Below, piece by piece: positions 1-12,300 of a stretch of DNA of 64,000 nt. Source of the stretch: Plasmopara viticola (taxonomy: Eukaryota > Oomycota > Peronosporomycetes > Peronosporales > Peronosporaceae); assembly GCA_001695595.3 (NCBI GenBank), contig MBPM02000057.1, positions 124,001 through 188,000 on the forward strand, read 5' to 3'. The position numbers were made by a program, and so were the translations under genes. The notes beneath the pieces are model-generated. The model saw only the letters and a list, made by a program, of their open reading frames with translations, had not been told where the DNA came from and made no database searches. Position 1 is the first letter of the stretch. Each line of letters starts with the position of its first letter.

Positions 1-3000
1 ATTGAAAAAAAATTGGAGGCTACCAGCACACGTAACACCGAATTAATACCAATCATGCACTACAAGTTTACAACATACAATATTCGTCATCGTGTCTGTT
101 TCAAGTATCTGTAAAATTCCGATTTCAGCTCGCTACTTGTGAAACATCATCAGTGTCTAGTGATAAATACATTCAGCTTCGGACGATATGGTTTTAACGC
201 AATTTATATTATGCTCGTGTAAATTGTACCAACTTAACATCACGGATCTGCACTGAACAATTTTTGTTTTAATTAGTACAAAATGAAGCATCGAGGAATC
301 AAGAGAAGCTTATAATGTGTGATTGTCGTAGTAAACAATCATTAAGTTATCGTGATATTATAATTACGATATGGGCGACACAGTTGCACAACGAGCTTAT
401 TTGCAAATATATATTTTACGCGTACAGTGTACATTTGAAATGCGATGTTCATATCAAATTGTACTGCAGCTCACATTATTTTTAGAATGGGCTGACAATT
501 TGCATCCATTCTTATACCAGGTTTGAATCTATTTTAGTTCTCCGTATTTTTCTTTCTATTTGGTCATATTTTCTTCTACCATCTTCAATTTGCTCAGCTT
601 TGACGTTTTTGTTTGCTACTCTGCCATCAATATCCACGGCAAGAGTGGATCCGTAATCTGTATACATTATGCATTCCATGTTGCACCGTACTTTCCCGCC
701 AATAAAGTTGGTTAAGACGTCGCAAGTATGCCTTCAGAGAGACGTAAGTACCTTCAATTCCTCCCATGTGCATGCTTACACTTTTCTTAAAATTAACCGT
801 GCATACGATAGAGGTAGGAGCAGAACTCACCAAAGTCCAATTGCGCGAGATGTGGTGGCTGGAATCCATGGCCTTATTTCGCAGATCCATCAAAGCCTCG
901 TGCTTGATTTGCCGCACAAATCCACCATTTCATTTTATTTGCCCATGTCGAGCACAACAAATGTTACAGTCATGTCGAAATTCTTCGATCTATCATCTTA
1001 GTGACGTCTAGAGCCGTTCCAATAACCAGTCAAGCTAAAGCCGACTAAATTCTATCGGATAGCGGTTGTCAGCTTAACTTGGTTGACTGCTATCGACTGC
1101 CGGCGCGCAATTTTTTTTAACGCGCCTAAGTCTACCAAGAATTGAAACGGTTTTTCGCACCGTCGAACACTCGCATAAGTCCGTTTCTGCTATTTTTCGG
1201 TCAGGGCAGAGTTTAATGATGTGTAGTTACCACACATCTTTTAAAAGACCTTAAGACTACCCCTGAGGGTCCGCCCCTCTCAAGTGTAACTAGCGCTTTC
1301 TTACTACTGAGGCGCGGCTTCTACAAGCAGCATTATGGGACCCTCCGGTAAGACGAAGAACCATCATTGCAAAAAATCACCAATCTTGTATCCTGTTTTT
1401 CAGTAGCCAAAACATTGGATATCGCTTTGCTTGGCATTTCTTAAGTCCATTAGGGCCAAGCCGGCGAATCTTTGGACGCCACTAATTATAGCCATAGGGG
1501 ACGAGAAACTGCCCATCCACGGCATTCCGAAGTGGAAAGTCTGTCTGTAGCTTTATATTTCCTGATGAGAGACTTGAGATGCCCTTATTATGATTGCTGT
1601 ATACACTAAGAATAATTAGGCTTTCCTTCAGGCCGTTCGTGAGTACAGTCACCTTGACGTATTCGAAAAGTGAGGCTTTGATGATAAAGGTCTTCAGCTC
1701 CCCTAACCTATGCATATTTAGATAAATGTCACGCCTAGGATAGAAAACGTCATCCCTGAGAGATCTCAAAGCCTGCTTTTAGAAAATGCTGCTCCTAAGT
1801 ATCCCCCGTGTGCAGAGAGGAGCCAGCAAACTCCAAATCTTTGTTTCACAAGTGAGTGCCCAGCTTTGGAGGCAGATGAGTGCAAACGCCACGTGCAGAT
1901 GATCATCTAAAATTGAAGCCTTCCACGGGGCCGTTCGTGACACCTAGTGACCACTTTCGTATTGTTTTCTTATTCTCTTTAAGCGGAGCTACGCTAACCG
2001 TTCTTAAAAGTACTGTATATCTCGAGTCCCTGTGCCCACATTCTCTTACATACCTATGTTGCCCGCTCGCACAATTTTGTCACACGCACTTGGCTGCTTT
2101 GAAATATTTACACTTATATTGTGTCTTGCGAGGCTTGTTATACCCATATGATGCCGGCATTTAAATTGCTATCTTAAGCGTATTTGGCAGCCGATGCTGC
2201 AAGCGGTACGTGTAAATCCGCTAACGAAGCTTTAAACGGCGTCGTCAGTTATACATACAGGAAGGCGTAAATTCCTCCGATACCTCATGCACGCACAATA
2301 AAATTGGTGCATGGAAGCGGAATAAGGCGGCCAGGACCTATGGTTTCCATCCTTCAATCGATCTGGGGCTTATGCCCTACTAGCCAAGGCATTATCTAAC
2401 TAAAATTTGATCGTCCGTGTCAAGGGCATATATTTCTTCTGTGCTTTTTAAGCCTTAGTGGCGTCTCGTTAGCTCAATCACTTTTCACTCACTAAAAGCA
2501 TTAGTCAGCTTATTTTTTTCGACAGCAATTGCAAGCCGACGCGCATACTTCGCGCCAAAGTCGATCAAGACTTGTATTGGTCTTTCATTCTTCGTATATT
2601 GTGTGTTTGAAAACCGCTGCTTTAATAGCTGTCAAGCTTGTAGGGGAAGTGTATCGGCCAAAGCCTTATCATAGGTACGTAATCCTTTTCATAGTAGTAT
2701 GGCGCCTTGCCCAACCAGTAGGCCACCAGTGTTCTTTCAGTTCTTACGCGTGATTTTTTGTCTGCGACCCTTTAACGCCCATGGGTGAGACGATCACATC
2801 TTCGCCCCCGAAACTTGTGCTGTCAATTTCGACCGTTCTGAAGGCCCTTAAATTTTGTGCGTGTTCTTTAAGTCGCACTCAATTTTTGGCTGAGCAAATT
2901 TGCTAGCTCGTCGACAAGTTTTGGTTACAAATCCTCTTCGGCGTTCATACCTGGCAAACGAAAAGTAGTATAGTACTCTCTGTGTAAAACGCTTTATATT

Positions 3001-3940
3001 GGTATTAAGAATTACCCCATCTATTTTTTTCCTTTAGCATGTTCGATGATCCTAGCCCGCCAAGAAATCAGTAAATCTCCAATATTGTTGGATGTCGGTG
3101 ACACAATTGAAATTCTTAGTTTATCAGCTGTTGCAGTCGTTAAAAGACGCTGATTTTTTGTATAGCAATACTCAATCTCAGACTGATATCCTGGAAGCGA
3201 ATTATCTTGCAATAAAACGCCAATGCACATAAGCACGCATTGACACTACTCACGCTCGAGTCCTCGACTTCGTTCCTCTGGTTGTGCCTCAAATCGCAGA
3301 CTAAACCACCCAGAATCAAATACAAAAATTCGCAGGGGATCCATCACCAACAGCACTAAATCGTTATTATTAACTGCGATACCCTTTGCACACACTCAGA
3401 CCAAACATTTGACTAGCTCGCTGTGTTGTGATAGCCAACACAGCTTGCAAGCAATATTCTAATATTTGCAGCACAAAGTGCCTGCAAAACATGTTCTTGT
3501 GAGCAATCTCGGGCAATCAGGGCAGTTATAAACGTTTATCTTTCTCTCGCAGTGTTTCCTTTAACTTGCGAGTTAAAGTTTTTAGCTGCAACATCATTTT
3601 GTCTCATACAATATTTGTCGTCTAAAGCAAAACGACTTCATAACTCACTTTCTCTGCAAATTAAGCTTTGCCAATAAAAATTCCTGATCAACATTTCTCA
3701 ACTAGCGGCCATCCAGCTACGGAACTATTTATTAAGCACCACACAATAATACTACATATTTACTTATCTATCCGAGACTATTGACACGTTGACTTAAGAC
3801 CAGCTTCGGGATCATGCCTTAATTTCAGCGGCTAAAGTACACGCGTCTTTCCAAATTACAGGAATGTAGCCATCTTAAACTTAAAATGGGCGTGACTCGT
3901 CGCGATATCTTGAATTTAAAGGCAGCAGCAGTCTAGGAAT
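1..3940. other. Gene-poor AT-rich tract, nothing supported
   Basis: No open frame here has a recognisable domain, a plausible splice structure or sustained coding character; the longest are about 110 codons. A mixed-composition stretch around 1000-1350 is more GC-rich than its surroundings and could be an old LTR or other repeat remnant, but I see no paired repeat or coding motif to prove it. The tract ends just before the promoter side of the LC8 gene. Confidence 0.5.
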
Positions 3941-4317
3941 ATGGGCGAAGCACCGAGTTGGCACCATATGTGGGGTGCCAAGGTCAAGATGCCCTGCGAT
4001 ATGGAGGATGACGTGCTAGAAGACGTTATCAAGCATGTTACTTCGCGATTGGCCAAGTATGGTACCGAAGAATGGGAGAAAAACGGATTGGCAGTGAGTT
4101 GTCTTAGCAATATACAGCCGAATTATTCAGTGATAGCTTCTTTTTGGTCTTCCAGGTATGCGAGGACATTAAGGCTCACCTCGACGAGGCGTGGGATCCG
4201 CACTGGGTAGTTTGCATTGGACGCAATTTTGGTTCGTTCGTGACCCACGTTACAGGAAACTTTGTATTCTTCTACTACAACGAGAAAGCAGTGATGATTT
4301 ACAAAGCAGGACAATGA
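3941..4317 (+). CDS. LC8-type dynein light chain
   Basis: Two exons, 3941-4093 and 4156-4317, are joined across a 62-bp GT-AG intron and give 104 residues, close to the usual LC8 length of about 90. The second exon carries the family signature GRNFGSFVTH followed by a beta-strand end FVFFYYNEKAVMIYKAG, the dimer and cargo-groove part of LC8. The first exon has an acidic helix (MEDDVLEDVIKHV) that matches the family helix 1. LC8 proteins are small dimeric hubs that bind intermediate chains of axonemal and cytoplasmic dynein and many other partners. The gene lies about 95 bp upstream of Notchless on the same strand. Its N terminus and single conserved copy here do not distinguish an axonemal from a general role. 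Family assignment is firm; the role is inferred. Confidence 0.93.
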
Positions 4318-4410
4318 GATTTGAATAGCTCTTTTAAAAAGTAGATTGAATTCCGCCTTGTGATTGGTCAAAACTCAAATTTTGGATTGCCAGCAGTTTT
4401 TATCCAAACG

Positions 4411-6152
4411 ATGCATGTCGTTAAGAAAATGAAGGTGGAACACGAGTTTGCTGATGGCAAGGCTGTTGGCGACGGCACCACAAAAGCTCCGGACCCAAGC
4501 GTTAGTGATGACGAAGAGAATTTGAAGGACAAACTCATGACTTCTGCAATTGCTCAATTTCAGGGCGAAGACGTAAGACACGGAACAAATTTGATAAACT
4601 GTATCAGAAACGCTAATTCTGCTTACTGCTCGCTTGTCTTCAGGGTACGAATGTCGGTCCACAGTTGGAAATTCCCATGAGCTCCAACGTTCATCAATTG
4701 GAGGAATTAGTCAACGAGTTGCTGCAAAACGGCAAGAACCGCGTGCCGTACTCGCTTTACCTTGGTGAGACAGAGGTGACGTCGACACTTCAGGCCACAG
4801 TAGAAGAGATGGTGCGTTTGTGTGATCATTTATAGGGTTTGTTTTGCTAATGCGTTCAACATATTACCTTTTGTGTAGAAATTGTCGACAGAGACGGCAC
4901 TGACCATTCTCTTTCAGCCGCTGGCAGCATTCCGTGTGCGTCCAGTCACCCGTTGTAGTGACACTTTGCAGGGACATTCGGAGGCTATATTGCACGTGAG
5001 TTTTAGCCCTGATGGAAGAGGTTGGCCAGTGGTGGAGGTGATGCAACCGTACGCTTCTGGGACACCAGCACGTGCATGCCCAAGCACACGGGTCGTGGAC
5101 ACAGGAATCATGTGCTGTGTACGGCGTGGTCGCCGGATGGAGTGCGCTTTGCGTCCGCTGACCGAAATGGTGAGATTCGTTTGTGGGATCCGTTGACAGG
5201 CAAGCAGATTGGCCAGCCCATGAAGTGTCACAAGCAATGGGTGAACTCTTTGACGTGGGAACCAATGCACCGAAATGCCGCTTGTGAGCGTTTCGCTAGC
5301 TCTTCAAAAGACGGAACAATCAAAGTTTGGAACGCTCGTACAGGTCGTCTTATTACTTCATTATCGGGCCACACGGACTCGGTAGAGTGTATCAAATGGG
5401 GAGGCGAAGGCTTGCTGTACAGTGCGTCCCGTGATCGCACAATAAAAGTTTGGGCAATGGAAGGTGACCACGTGGGCAAGCTCGTTCGTACGTTGATCGG
5501 ACATGGTCACCGTATCAACACGCTTGCGCTCAATGTGGATTATGTTTGCCGTTCGGGTGCGTTTGGTCACAATACCAAAAGCTTCTCGTCGCGCGAAGAG
5601 ATGCAGCAGAGTGCGCTCAAACGGTACGAGGAGGTACGCAAGGGTCATCCAGAGCGTCTGGTTTCCGGCTCGGATGACTTTACTCTGTTTTTTTGGGAGC
5701 CGACGGAAAGCAAAAAGCCATTAGCGCGTCTTACGGGCCATCAGCAGCCAGTGAACCACCTGAGCTTCTCTCCGGACGGACGGTACTGTGCAAGCGCCAG
5801 TTTCGACAAAAAGGTTAAGATATGGAACGGCCACACGGGCAAATTCATTGCCACGCTTACAGGCCATGTCGGAGCTGTGTATCAAGTATGCTGGTCTAGC
5901 GACTCGCGCCTGATCGTGACGGCCAGCAAGGACTCGACCGTGAAAGTATGGGAGTTAAGTGAGCCTAAGAATGCTATGACGACGCTATCAGGCCACGCAG
6001 ACGAGGTATATGCTTTGGATTGGAGTCCGAACGGTGATATGGTGGCATCAGGCAGCAAGGATCGTACCATTAAGATGTACGTAACAGTTGTGGACTTTGA
6101 CGTTGATTTGATTATTAACCCCGTTTGTCGATTTTGCAGCTGGAAACACTAA
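4411..6152 (+). CDS. NLE1: Notchless-type WD40 ribosome assembly factor, with a one-base frameshift
   Basis: Four exons are read: 4411-4572, 4644-4811, 4879-6076 and 6140-6152, giving about 513 residues if the frame break is ignored (human NLE1 is 485). The first two exons hold the NLE domain, including VPYSLYLGETEVTSTLQATV, which docks to the MIDAS domain of the AAA ATPase midasin. Eight WD40 repeats follow, with typical blocks such as SSSKDGTIKVW, YSASRDRTIKVW, RLVSGSDDFTLFFW and YCASASFDKKVKIW. The last intron splits the codon that restores the terminal IKIWKH. Notchless acts in the nucleolus and nucleoplasm in late 60S maturation. Within exon 3 the reading frame shifts by one base at about 5017-5022: FSPDGR ends in one frame and LASGGGD resumes in the next. 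No plausible intron explains it. Because the gene is essential in other eukaryotes, an assembly error is as likely as a real lesion. Confidence 0.92.
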
Positions 6153-6257
6153 TTTTAAGTAATAAAGTTAGATTTTGTGCTAATTATCTAAGAGGAATTA
6201 TATTTAAGTGTTCAATTTCACATCTGCGCGGGACGAGCAGCTCCACTTTAAACGTCG

Positions 6258-6794
6258 ATGAAGCGTACGCGCGATGAGATCACCATGGAGGATTGCGACA
6301 TGGGTGGCGTGAGCATGACACCTCCCCCATCATCTCAGTGGGCTTCCATGTCGCCTTGGAAATCGCAGCATGTGTTTACTAAGCGCTACCGAGACCGCTC
6401 CGTACCCATTGGTGAGTGACCAAAACCCACTTTTGAGTACAAACACGTACTGACTGCTGAAACGTCACATTTAGACGCAATGAGCTGTTTGATGTCCGCC
6501 GCCGTCACTAGCGCGCGCATTAAGAAGCACGGCAGCATTAGTCGCCTGTTTGCCAACCAAAACGAGGCGCAACGCATTCGCTGCACTGTGTGTGAGTGCG
6601 CTAAGCGTTGGTTTGATCCCAGCGCGATGCTGCACTGCAGCCACTGTGATAAGCAGATGGGTGACTGCTGTCGCCGAGAGTGCCACGCATGCTGCAACGT
6701 CTTCTGCTCTTTATGTTCGACACTTAATTGTGATGAACGCCTTGACCGCGTCTTCTGTCTTTCGTGCAATGAGGTGCAGCATTGTAGGGACTAG
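6258..6794 (+). CDS. Siva-like cysteine-rich zinc protein
   Basis: Two exons, 6258-6411 and 6475-6794, with a 63-bp GT-AG intron splitting an Asp codon, give 157 residues, close to human SIVA1 (175). The C-terminal half has the Siva arrangement of Cys pairs: CTVCECAKRWFDPSAMLHC, then CDKQMGDCCRRECHACCNVF, then CSLCSTLNC and FCLSCN. The C..C spacing and the order of the last clusters fit the Siva B-box-like ring and zinc-finger region. The N terminus is Pro- and Ser-rich with a short basic start. Siva is a cell-death regulator in animals; its role in oomycetes is not known, so only the family is claimed. The gene ends 57 bp from the convergent carboxypeptidase. Confidence is good for the family and low for function. 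Confidence 0.8.
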
Positions 6795-6851
6795 CAGCCG
6801 GCGCATTAAATGTTTAATTTTTAAATGCCCTATTTGGATATAGAATTGCGG

Positions 6852-8297
6852 CTAGCTAAACATGCCAACGCCAGGAGTATCATAAAGAAAGCTGCGAACA
6901 ATTTCATACGCTGTTGCTGGTTGGTCATGAGCCACCATCTAGTTAGTACCAGAACATCACAAAATGAATTAGATGGGAGTTAGGGAAGACGTAAGTGTGA
7001 GACTTACGTGGCCTGCGTTAAAAACTTTCATGAAACTGAGACCGTGCGATGTCCGCACTAGACCGATTGGCTGACCGCCGAGCACTTTTTTGCTAAAGGA
7101 AGTAGAGCTAAACTCAGCGTGGTGCTGCCAGGACAAATCACGCGTCCATGAGTCTTGCGACATCCAGTTGACGACCGAATCTGCGTCACCGCCGAAGACA
7201 ACCACTCGAACACCGTGCTCAAGAGCTTGGGCGACATTTAATTCGCTTTCCCGAAGCTGATCCATTTGTGCTAATTTCGAAAGACCTCCGGGAGAACACA
7301 CTCGCCATACGTGAGGGACGTTTGTGAAGTAAGCACTTGTGGAGGGAGCATTGACAAATGCCTGAAGACGAGAGAAGCGGTAACAGAGCTGAACGGTATC
7401 GTCACGATGGCACTGGAGTCGCACGTCGTATATATTTCGTCCAAGGTCCCGGACTGCGGAGGTTGTAGCACTTTCAATCTCCGTAAGGATTTGAAGGGCC
7501 TCACTGCAGGCAGGGCTGGCAGGTAAGCGACTCAAATTGCCATCTCTTCTGCACCTTGCAAGCGCAGTTTTAAATCGTTCGCACAAATCTCGAAATATAT
7601 TCCCATTTCGACCGAGAAAGTTGTAGCCATACTCACTGACATTCAAATATGGGACAATTGACTCTACCCATGCAGATGTTGATACTACGCCATTCCCGAT
7701 CGCAATACCTTTAACTGCAGGAACCAAAGTCTCATTGAGCAGTCTCACGGCTAACTCAGGCACGTAATGGCCAGCATAACTTTCTCCAAAGATGTAGAAG
7801 TCATTATTTTTAAGTTCTGGATGTTGTATGTAAAATTGTTGAAGAAATTTGTACATATTGTCAGCTGCACCCACCAAAGACCATGGGTGCGTGATGCCAT
7901 GATCTCCGTCACTATAACCTGTGCCTTTAGGTTGGTCTAGGTAAATCATGTGAGCAAGCCCAGTCCAAGCGTATGGATTGAGCGAGATGTTGTTAATTTC
8001 AACGTCAAACGAGCATGGGCCATTCTCGAAGAATAAAGCGAATAATCCTGAGCATCCGGGGCCACCCGATAGCCACAAAATCACTGGAGCATTTATCATA
8101 TTGGCGGACGGTTTGTAGTAAACGTAGTAAAGATCGACTAACATGCCAGTCTCCTTAGCGAGATTCTCTCCACAAAGTGACGTTGGTGATGGATACTCAT
8201 TGCTGAGGTCACTTGCTTGAGCGATAAGATGCTTCCCATCTACAATTACCAAGCATCGAGCGAATATCGCCGTCAAGAACAAGCACCAAGTCTGCAT
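6852..8297 (-). CDS. Secreted or vacuolar serine carboxypeptidase (family S10)
   Basis: Two exons on the minus strand, 8297-7008 and 6938-6852, are separated by a 69-bp intron whose acceptor follows a CTAAC branch-like motif; the product is 458 residues. It starts with a hydrophobic signal peptide (MQTWCLFLTAIFARCLVIV). Family landmarks are in order: ILWLSGGPGCSGLFALFFENGP (oxyanion region), YLDQPKGTGYS, FGESYAGHYVPELA with the nucleophile Ser, GGDADSVVN with the catalytic Asp, and FNAGH joined across the intron to MVAHDQP with the catalytic His. The triad is therefore complete. S10 enzymes remove C-terminal residues in acidic compartments or outside the cell. Several potential N-glycosylation sites (NIS, NVS, NET) fit a secretory route. 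Start chosen as the first ATG before the signal peptide. Confidence 0.93.
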
Positions 8298-8527
8298 TCC
8301 AGAACGTGGTGTGATCTTTTTGAATTTGGGATCACTTGGCGCGACTTTTGCGTCTTACGCTTACATGTATTTACGTAATTAAAAGTAAATTGAAGTCATG
8401 ATGGATTCAAGAGGCTGGCACGTGGAAAAACAATCTTCTGGCTGATTATCCAACTTTTCCGGCTGCATTTTTTTCCGATAATCATCGTGATGACTCGACT
8501 TTACCCATACACCTTGCGCTGTAGTAT

Positions 8528-9265
8528 TCATAAAAACTTCAGCCATAGTAGTACCTGATCAATATTGACATTGCGGTCTATCTCACCTGCATTACAAGTA
8601 CTCTGTCTAGACCTTGGCATTTCTGCCTCATATTTCGTGCCTCGGGATCGACTTTGTTGGACAGTTTGGCATTCAACAGCCGGATTACAGGCATAGTGGG
8701 GTAAATTTAGATCGCTTGCACATTTCTGCGACTTGTTTTGCAACCAGGCGCTGCTGAGCCGAAATCGATCTAAAGCTTCAACACTTGTGGCCTGCTGCTT
8801 ATAGATAGCTTGTTTCGGCCTCTTGTGTTGCTCGTGGCCATTGATTCCTACGATCGGACGTTTCGCTCCAAAACAAATATTCTTAGTGGGAGCGGCCACC
8901 TCCTTGTGCGCTCGGCACTCGTTTTGCGTATTGGGGCAGCCGCTATTCGGCTTCTTCGGCCCTCTTGGTTTTGTTTTGTTCTCTGAACGTACCGCTGGTG
9001 ATTTAGGAGTCGAGACTGATGCCTTGACATCATCATGACAATTCTTCCTCGTCGAGTGTGCAGGTATATCGCGAACTTGCGTATGCTTGACCTTTTGTAG
9101 AAATTGGTCCATTCGCTGCTGCCTCGCGTTTGTGTGGTGACTTGTCAGCGTCTTGATGTACCGAAGAATGCTGCTGTCGCCGCTTGAAGTGCCAGTGTTC
9201 TTGTCCTGGCTGTTAAATGCTTTCAAAGGGCGTGACACTACGGCATTTTGCTGCCAATTCATCAT
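8528..9265 (-). CDS. Hypothetical basic, disordered protein with a PIP-box-like motif
   Basis: A single open frame of 245 codons starts at the ATG-ATG pair (9265); a longer reading to 9283 needs a GTG start. I do not recognise the family. The protein is basic and rich in Lys, Arg, Ser, Gln and Asn, and looks mostly disordered, with short basic patches (KTKPRGPKKPN, KRPKQAIYKQQ) that could be nuclear-localisation signals. Near the N terminus QQRMDQFL fits the PCNA-binding pattern Q-x-x-M-x-x-F-aromatic except that the last residue is Leu, so a PCNA link is only a guess. It lies between the carboxypeptidase start and the RME-8 stop, all on the minus strand. A donor-like site near 8560 could mean the last residues are wrong. 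Confidence 0.55.
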   Translation of the reverse strand: MMNWQQNAVVSRPLKAFNSQDKNTGTSSGDSSILRYIKTLTSHHTNARQQRMDQFLQKVKHTQVRDIPAHSTRKNCHDDVKASVSTPKSPAVRSENKTKPRGPKKPNSGCPNTQNECRAHKEVAAPTKNICFGAKRPIVGINGHEQHKRPKQAIYKQQATSVEALDRFRLSSAWLQNKSQKCASDLNLPHYACNPAVECQTVQQSRSRGTKYEAEMPRSRQSTCNAGEIDRNVNIDQVLLWLKFL

Positions 9266-9365
9266 TCGCTGCAATGAGAGCACCTAACATCTCGCTTCCG
9301 GATGCGGACAAGATGCAGAGTGATGGTAGCTTCAAGTATACTTTTACGTAAATTTGCAAATCCAG

Positions 9366-12300
9366 CTATCTCTGAAACCATTTCTTCTTCTTACTCGTAA
9401 TCCGACTGTACACCACGGCAGCCCGTCGACCTCGTCGAGAAATGGTCAGAGTCGTCAGTGATGAATTCGGGGCGATTGTGGATGGAATTTTCCACGAGTC
9501 TAGCAAAGAGTAACGGCGCTCCGAGTTCATGTCATTTGTTTCGTTCTTTCGACTTTCTGACGGGGTTTCAGCCGACGCTTGGTCACGTGGTCGGGCTGCG
9601 GACGCTTTTGAGGTGAAATCGCTGACATTGATGTTGCTCGTGGGAACGCTTCCTGCTACAGCCGACGTGGTGCCGTTGCCATTGACCCTTTTCACATTAG
9701 CCTTGCCAGGGTTCAATGGCATACTTCCACGGCGCGAACGAGTAGCGAGAAGGTGTTTTTCATCTCTATGCTCTTCATACTCGGCTGCTTTCTTCGAGTG
9801 ATACTGCGTGTCGATTGGCTCGTATTGGGCTCCTAGTGTCGAATAGCGAACTGACTTTGGAGATGGCAAAGGGGAATTGCGAGCACTCTCGCCTTTGAAT
9901 CGGAAGCTGCGAGGGGCAACTGCTTCAGTCAGCTCAACAGCACCACTAATAAAATTGATGCTTTTGGGAGGTGCTTGGATAAATGATCCGTCGATGTCGA
10001 TCTCGCGGTCGTCAGGCATACCCTTGATGTCGACTCGGATGGACGGATCTCTCTCGCAATCCACGTTAAAGCTCTGCGTGCTCGCCACATCTTCTCGTGC
10101 TCCATCCACATCGAAGCTTTGCGTGCTCATAACTTTTCGATTGACAGAGACAGCATCTCGAGTTGAAGTATTCCTTGTTAGTTGCTGGCCTTCTGTCTTA
10201 ATTGAGTTTCGGCCCATTGATGACCGGTGTTCGAGCGTGAGATTGTGCCAGCGACCCATAAAGCTGCGAGAGGTTTGCTTTAGTTGTGCTTCTTTTGGCA
10301 CTTCGGCATGAATAATACGCAGGACGCGATTGGCGTTGGAAATGACTGACGGTTCGATGTGCTCCTTTTTTTCCACCAGTCCTTCTAGAAACGCTAGCAT
10401 CTGAGAGTAGTAATTGAGGTCTTTTAACCAATATTCGGAATCACTCTTTGCCTCCTTTTCCGTTAAAGATTGATTACGCGCCTCCAACACCCGACGGAGC
10501 ACCTTGAGTAAAGACGGAATATCTGGGTGCTGCATGGTAACTCGACAGATCAGCAACTCGACGAATTCTTTCGACAAAATCTCGGGAAACTGTACCAGAC
10601 GCCGAGCTATACGCAATACGCAGCGATACGGAAAGCTTGTGATCAAGTGCTGATTGCAATAGCGCACGAGTTTTACGATCTGTTCTGGCATGCAACTATT
10701 GGCTATGCTTTCGTCAATGTCAAGTGATGCTCGCAAAATGTGTGTCATTGCCATGGTGTATTTGTCAATATTATCAGCAATTGTCTTGAGGTTGTCGGGC
10801 GGACTTTGTAAATCAAAGCGCATCATTTGAGCCAGTTCAGTCCTCCACAGCTGAAATAGAAGCTCAAGATTGTAGGCTGGGTTTGTCAGCTTATCTGCGT
10901 CCGGTCGAGACAAAAAACGATCAATGTACAGACCTGCCACAAAATTGTGGGGGTATGGAATGAAATCTGATTTGTCGTCAAGTAGAACGGAGTCGCGCTT
11001 TGCAATAGACCGCTCTACTCGATTTCGACAAATGACTTGGTCGAGTTTCTTGCGAACTTCTGTTCGCTTATGGCAATTCCAAATTAAGTCGCTTTTCTCG
11101 TGATCGTCATCAAAGAACCGTGGTGCCTTGTTTGGATCCAGATGAATTTGATACACGATCGGGTATGGAAGAAATCGACAAAGTCCGCTGTACATTTTTT
11201 CCCGCAGCTCTAAATCTTTCATTAACAAAGCGTACAGCACTTCAAACGCGGGTTCACGTAGCGCTTCAGCTCGCAGAAAATGTTCATGGAGAACGTGTTG
11301 TCTCGATTGAAGTGCGATGCCTAAAATCTCAACCCATAATCCACTATCTTGCACATACTGGGCAATCACTAAACAGGTATCACACAATTCAGCCAAGCAG
11401 GAGAGCGCATAGAAGGCTTGCTCATATGCAAGGTGATCGGTAATGACCTGAAGACACCAGGTGAACTGGCAAAAAGGAGCCAACAAACGCTCCAAGTTGC
11501 ACTCGAATCCGCAAATTTTGTTAAGAATCAGCAATGCCATTTCTTGGCGGGCAAGATAGTCCACATTACCAAATTTCGTTTTAGTTGAAGTGGGAGCATT
11601 GTAGGCTTCAGCTTTGACCGATATCCCATACGTCGACAGCGATCGATGGGATGATATTGATACCGCCGCCTTAACATTACTTATTTCGTCAAATGGTAGT
11701 AGATATCTACCAATTGTTGCTACAGAAATGGAAGCGTTCACTGCATCCTCGTCGTCAACGTGCTGTTCGAGACACTCCAAAATAGTGGAGCGAAAGACTG
11801 GCAAGTCACACAAAAGACTCAAGCAATCCAAAGCTGGCATTGTATCGGAGTAAATACCGAGCTTGGGATCTCTATTTTCATTTAAGAAACAAAATAGAGC
11901 TTCTACAAAGTCGATCGCGGTCGTTGGGTATAGCGTATCTTCAGTGATGGCTAGCAGATATCCATCTGACTTCTCCAGCAAAATTAACAGGTAGATACCG
12001 CCAACATAGGGCTCGGAGTTAAGGCAATCGTACATGTAGTTAGTGGCACTTTCCAAAAACGAGACCCCGTCTCCGTTAAGATCCGTGCAAAATTCTTCTG
12101 TTAGTTGAGAGAGTTCAGCTCTAGTGCTTTCGTTCCAAATGCATGTCGGCTCACGAATGTTGGATAGCAAGATATTACAGAAGTCATGCCCATTTGGTTT
12201 TTCAAGGCGATCGAGAAAGTTCATTGGAAGAAGATTCGCTAAAGCATCGAGTCCAGCCGATCGACTGTTGCCATCTGGTCCCAAAGCAAGTGAGCGAAGA

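Noticed and set aside
627..1011. Overlapping open frames on both strands near 0.6-1.0 kb
   Set aside because: Frames on both strands are open by chance for 80-110 codons, none has a domain or splice context, and codon character does not favour any of them.
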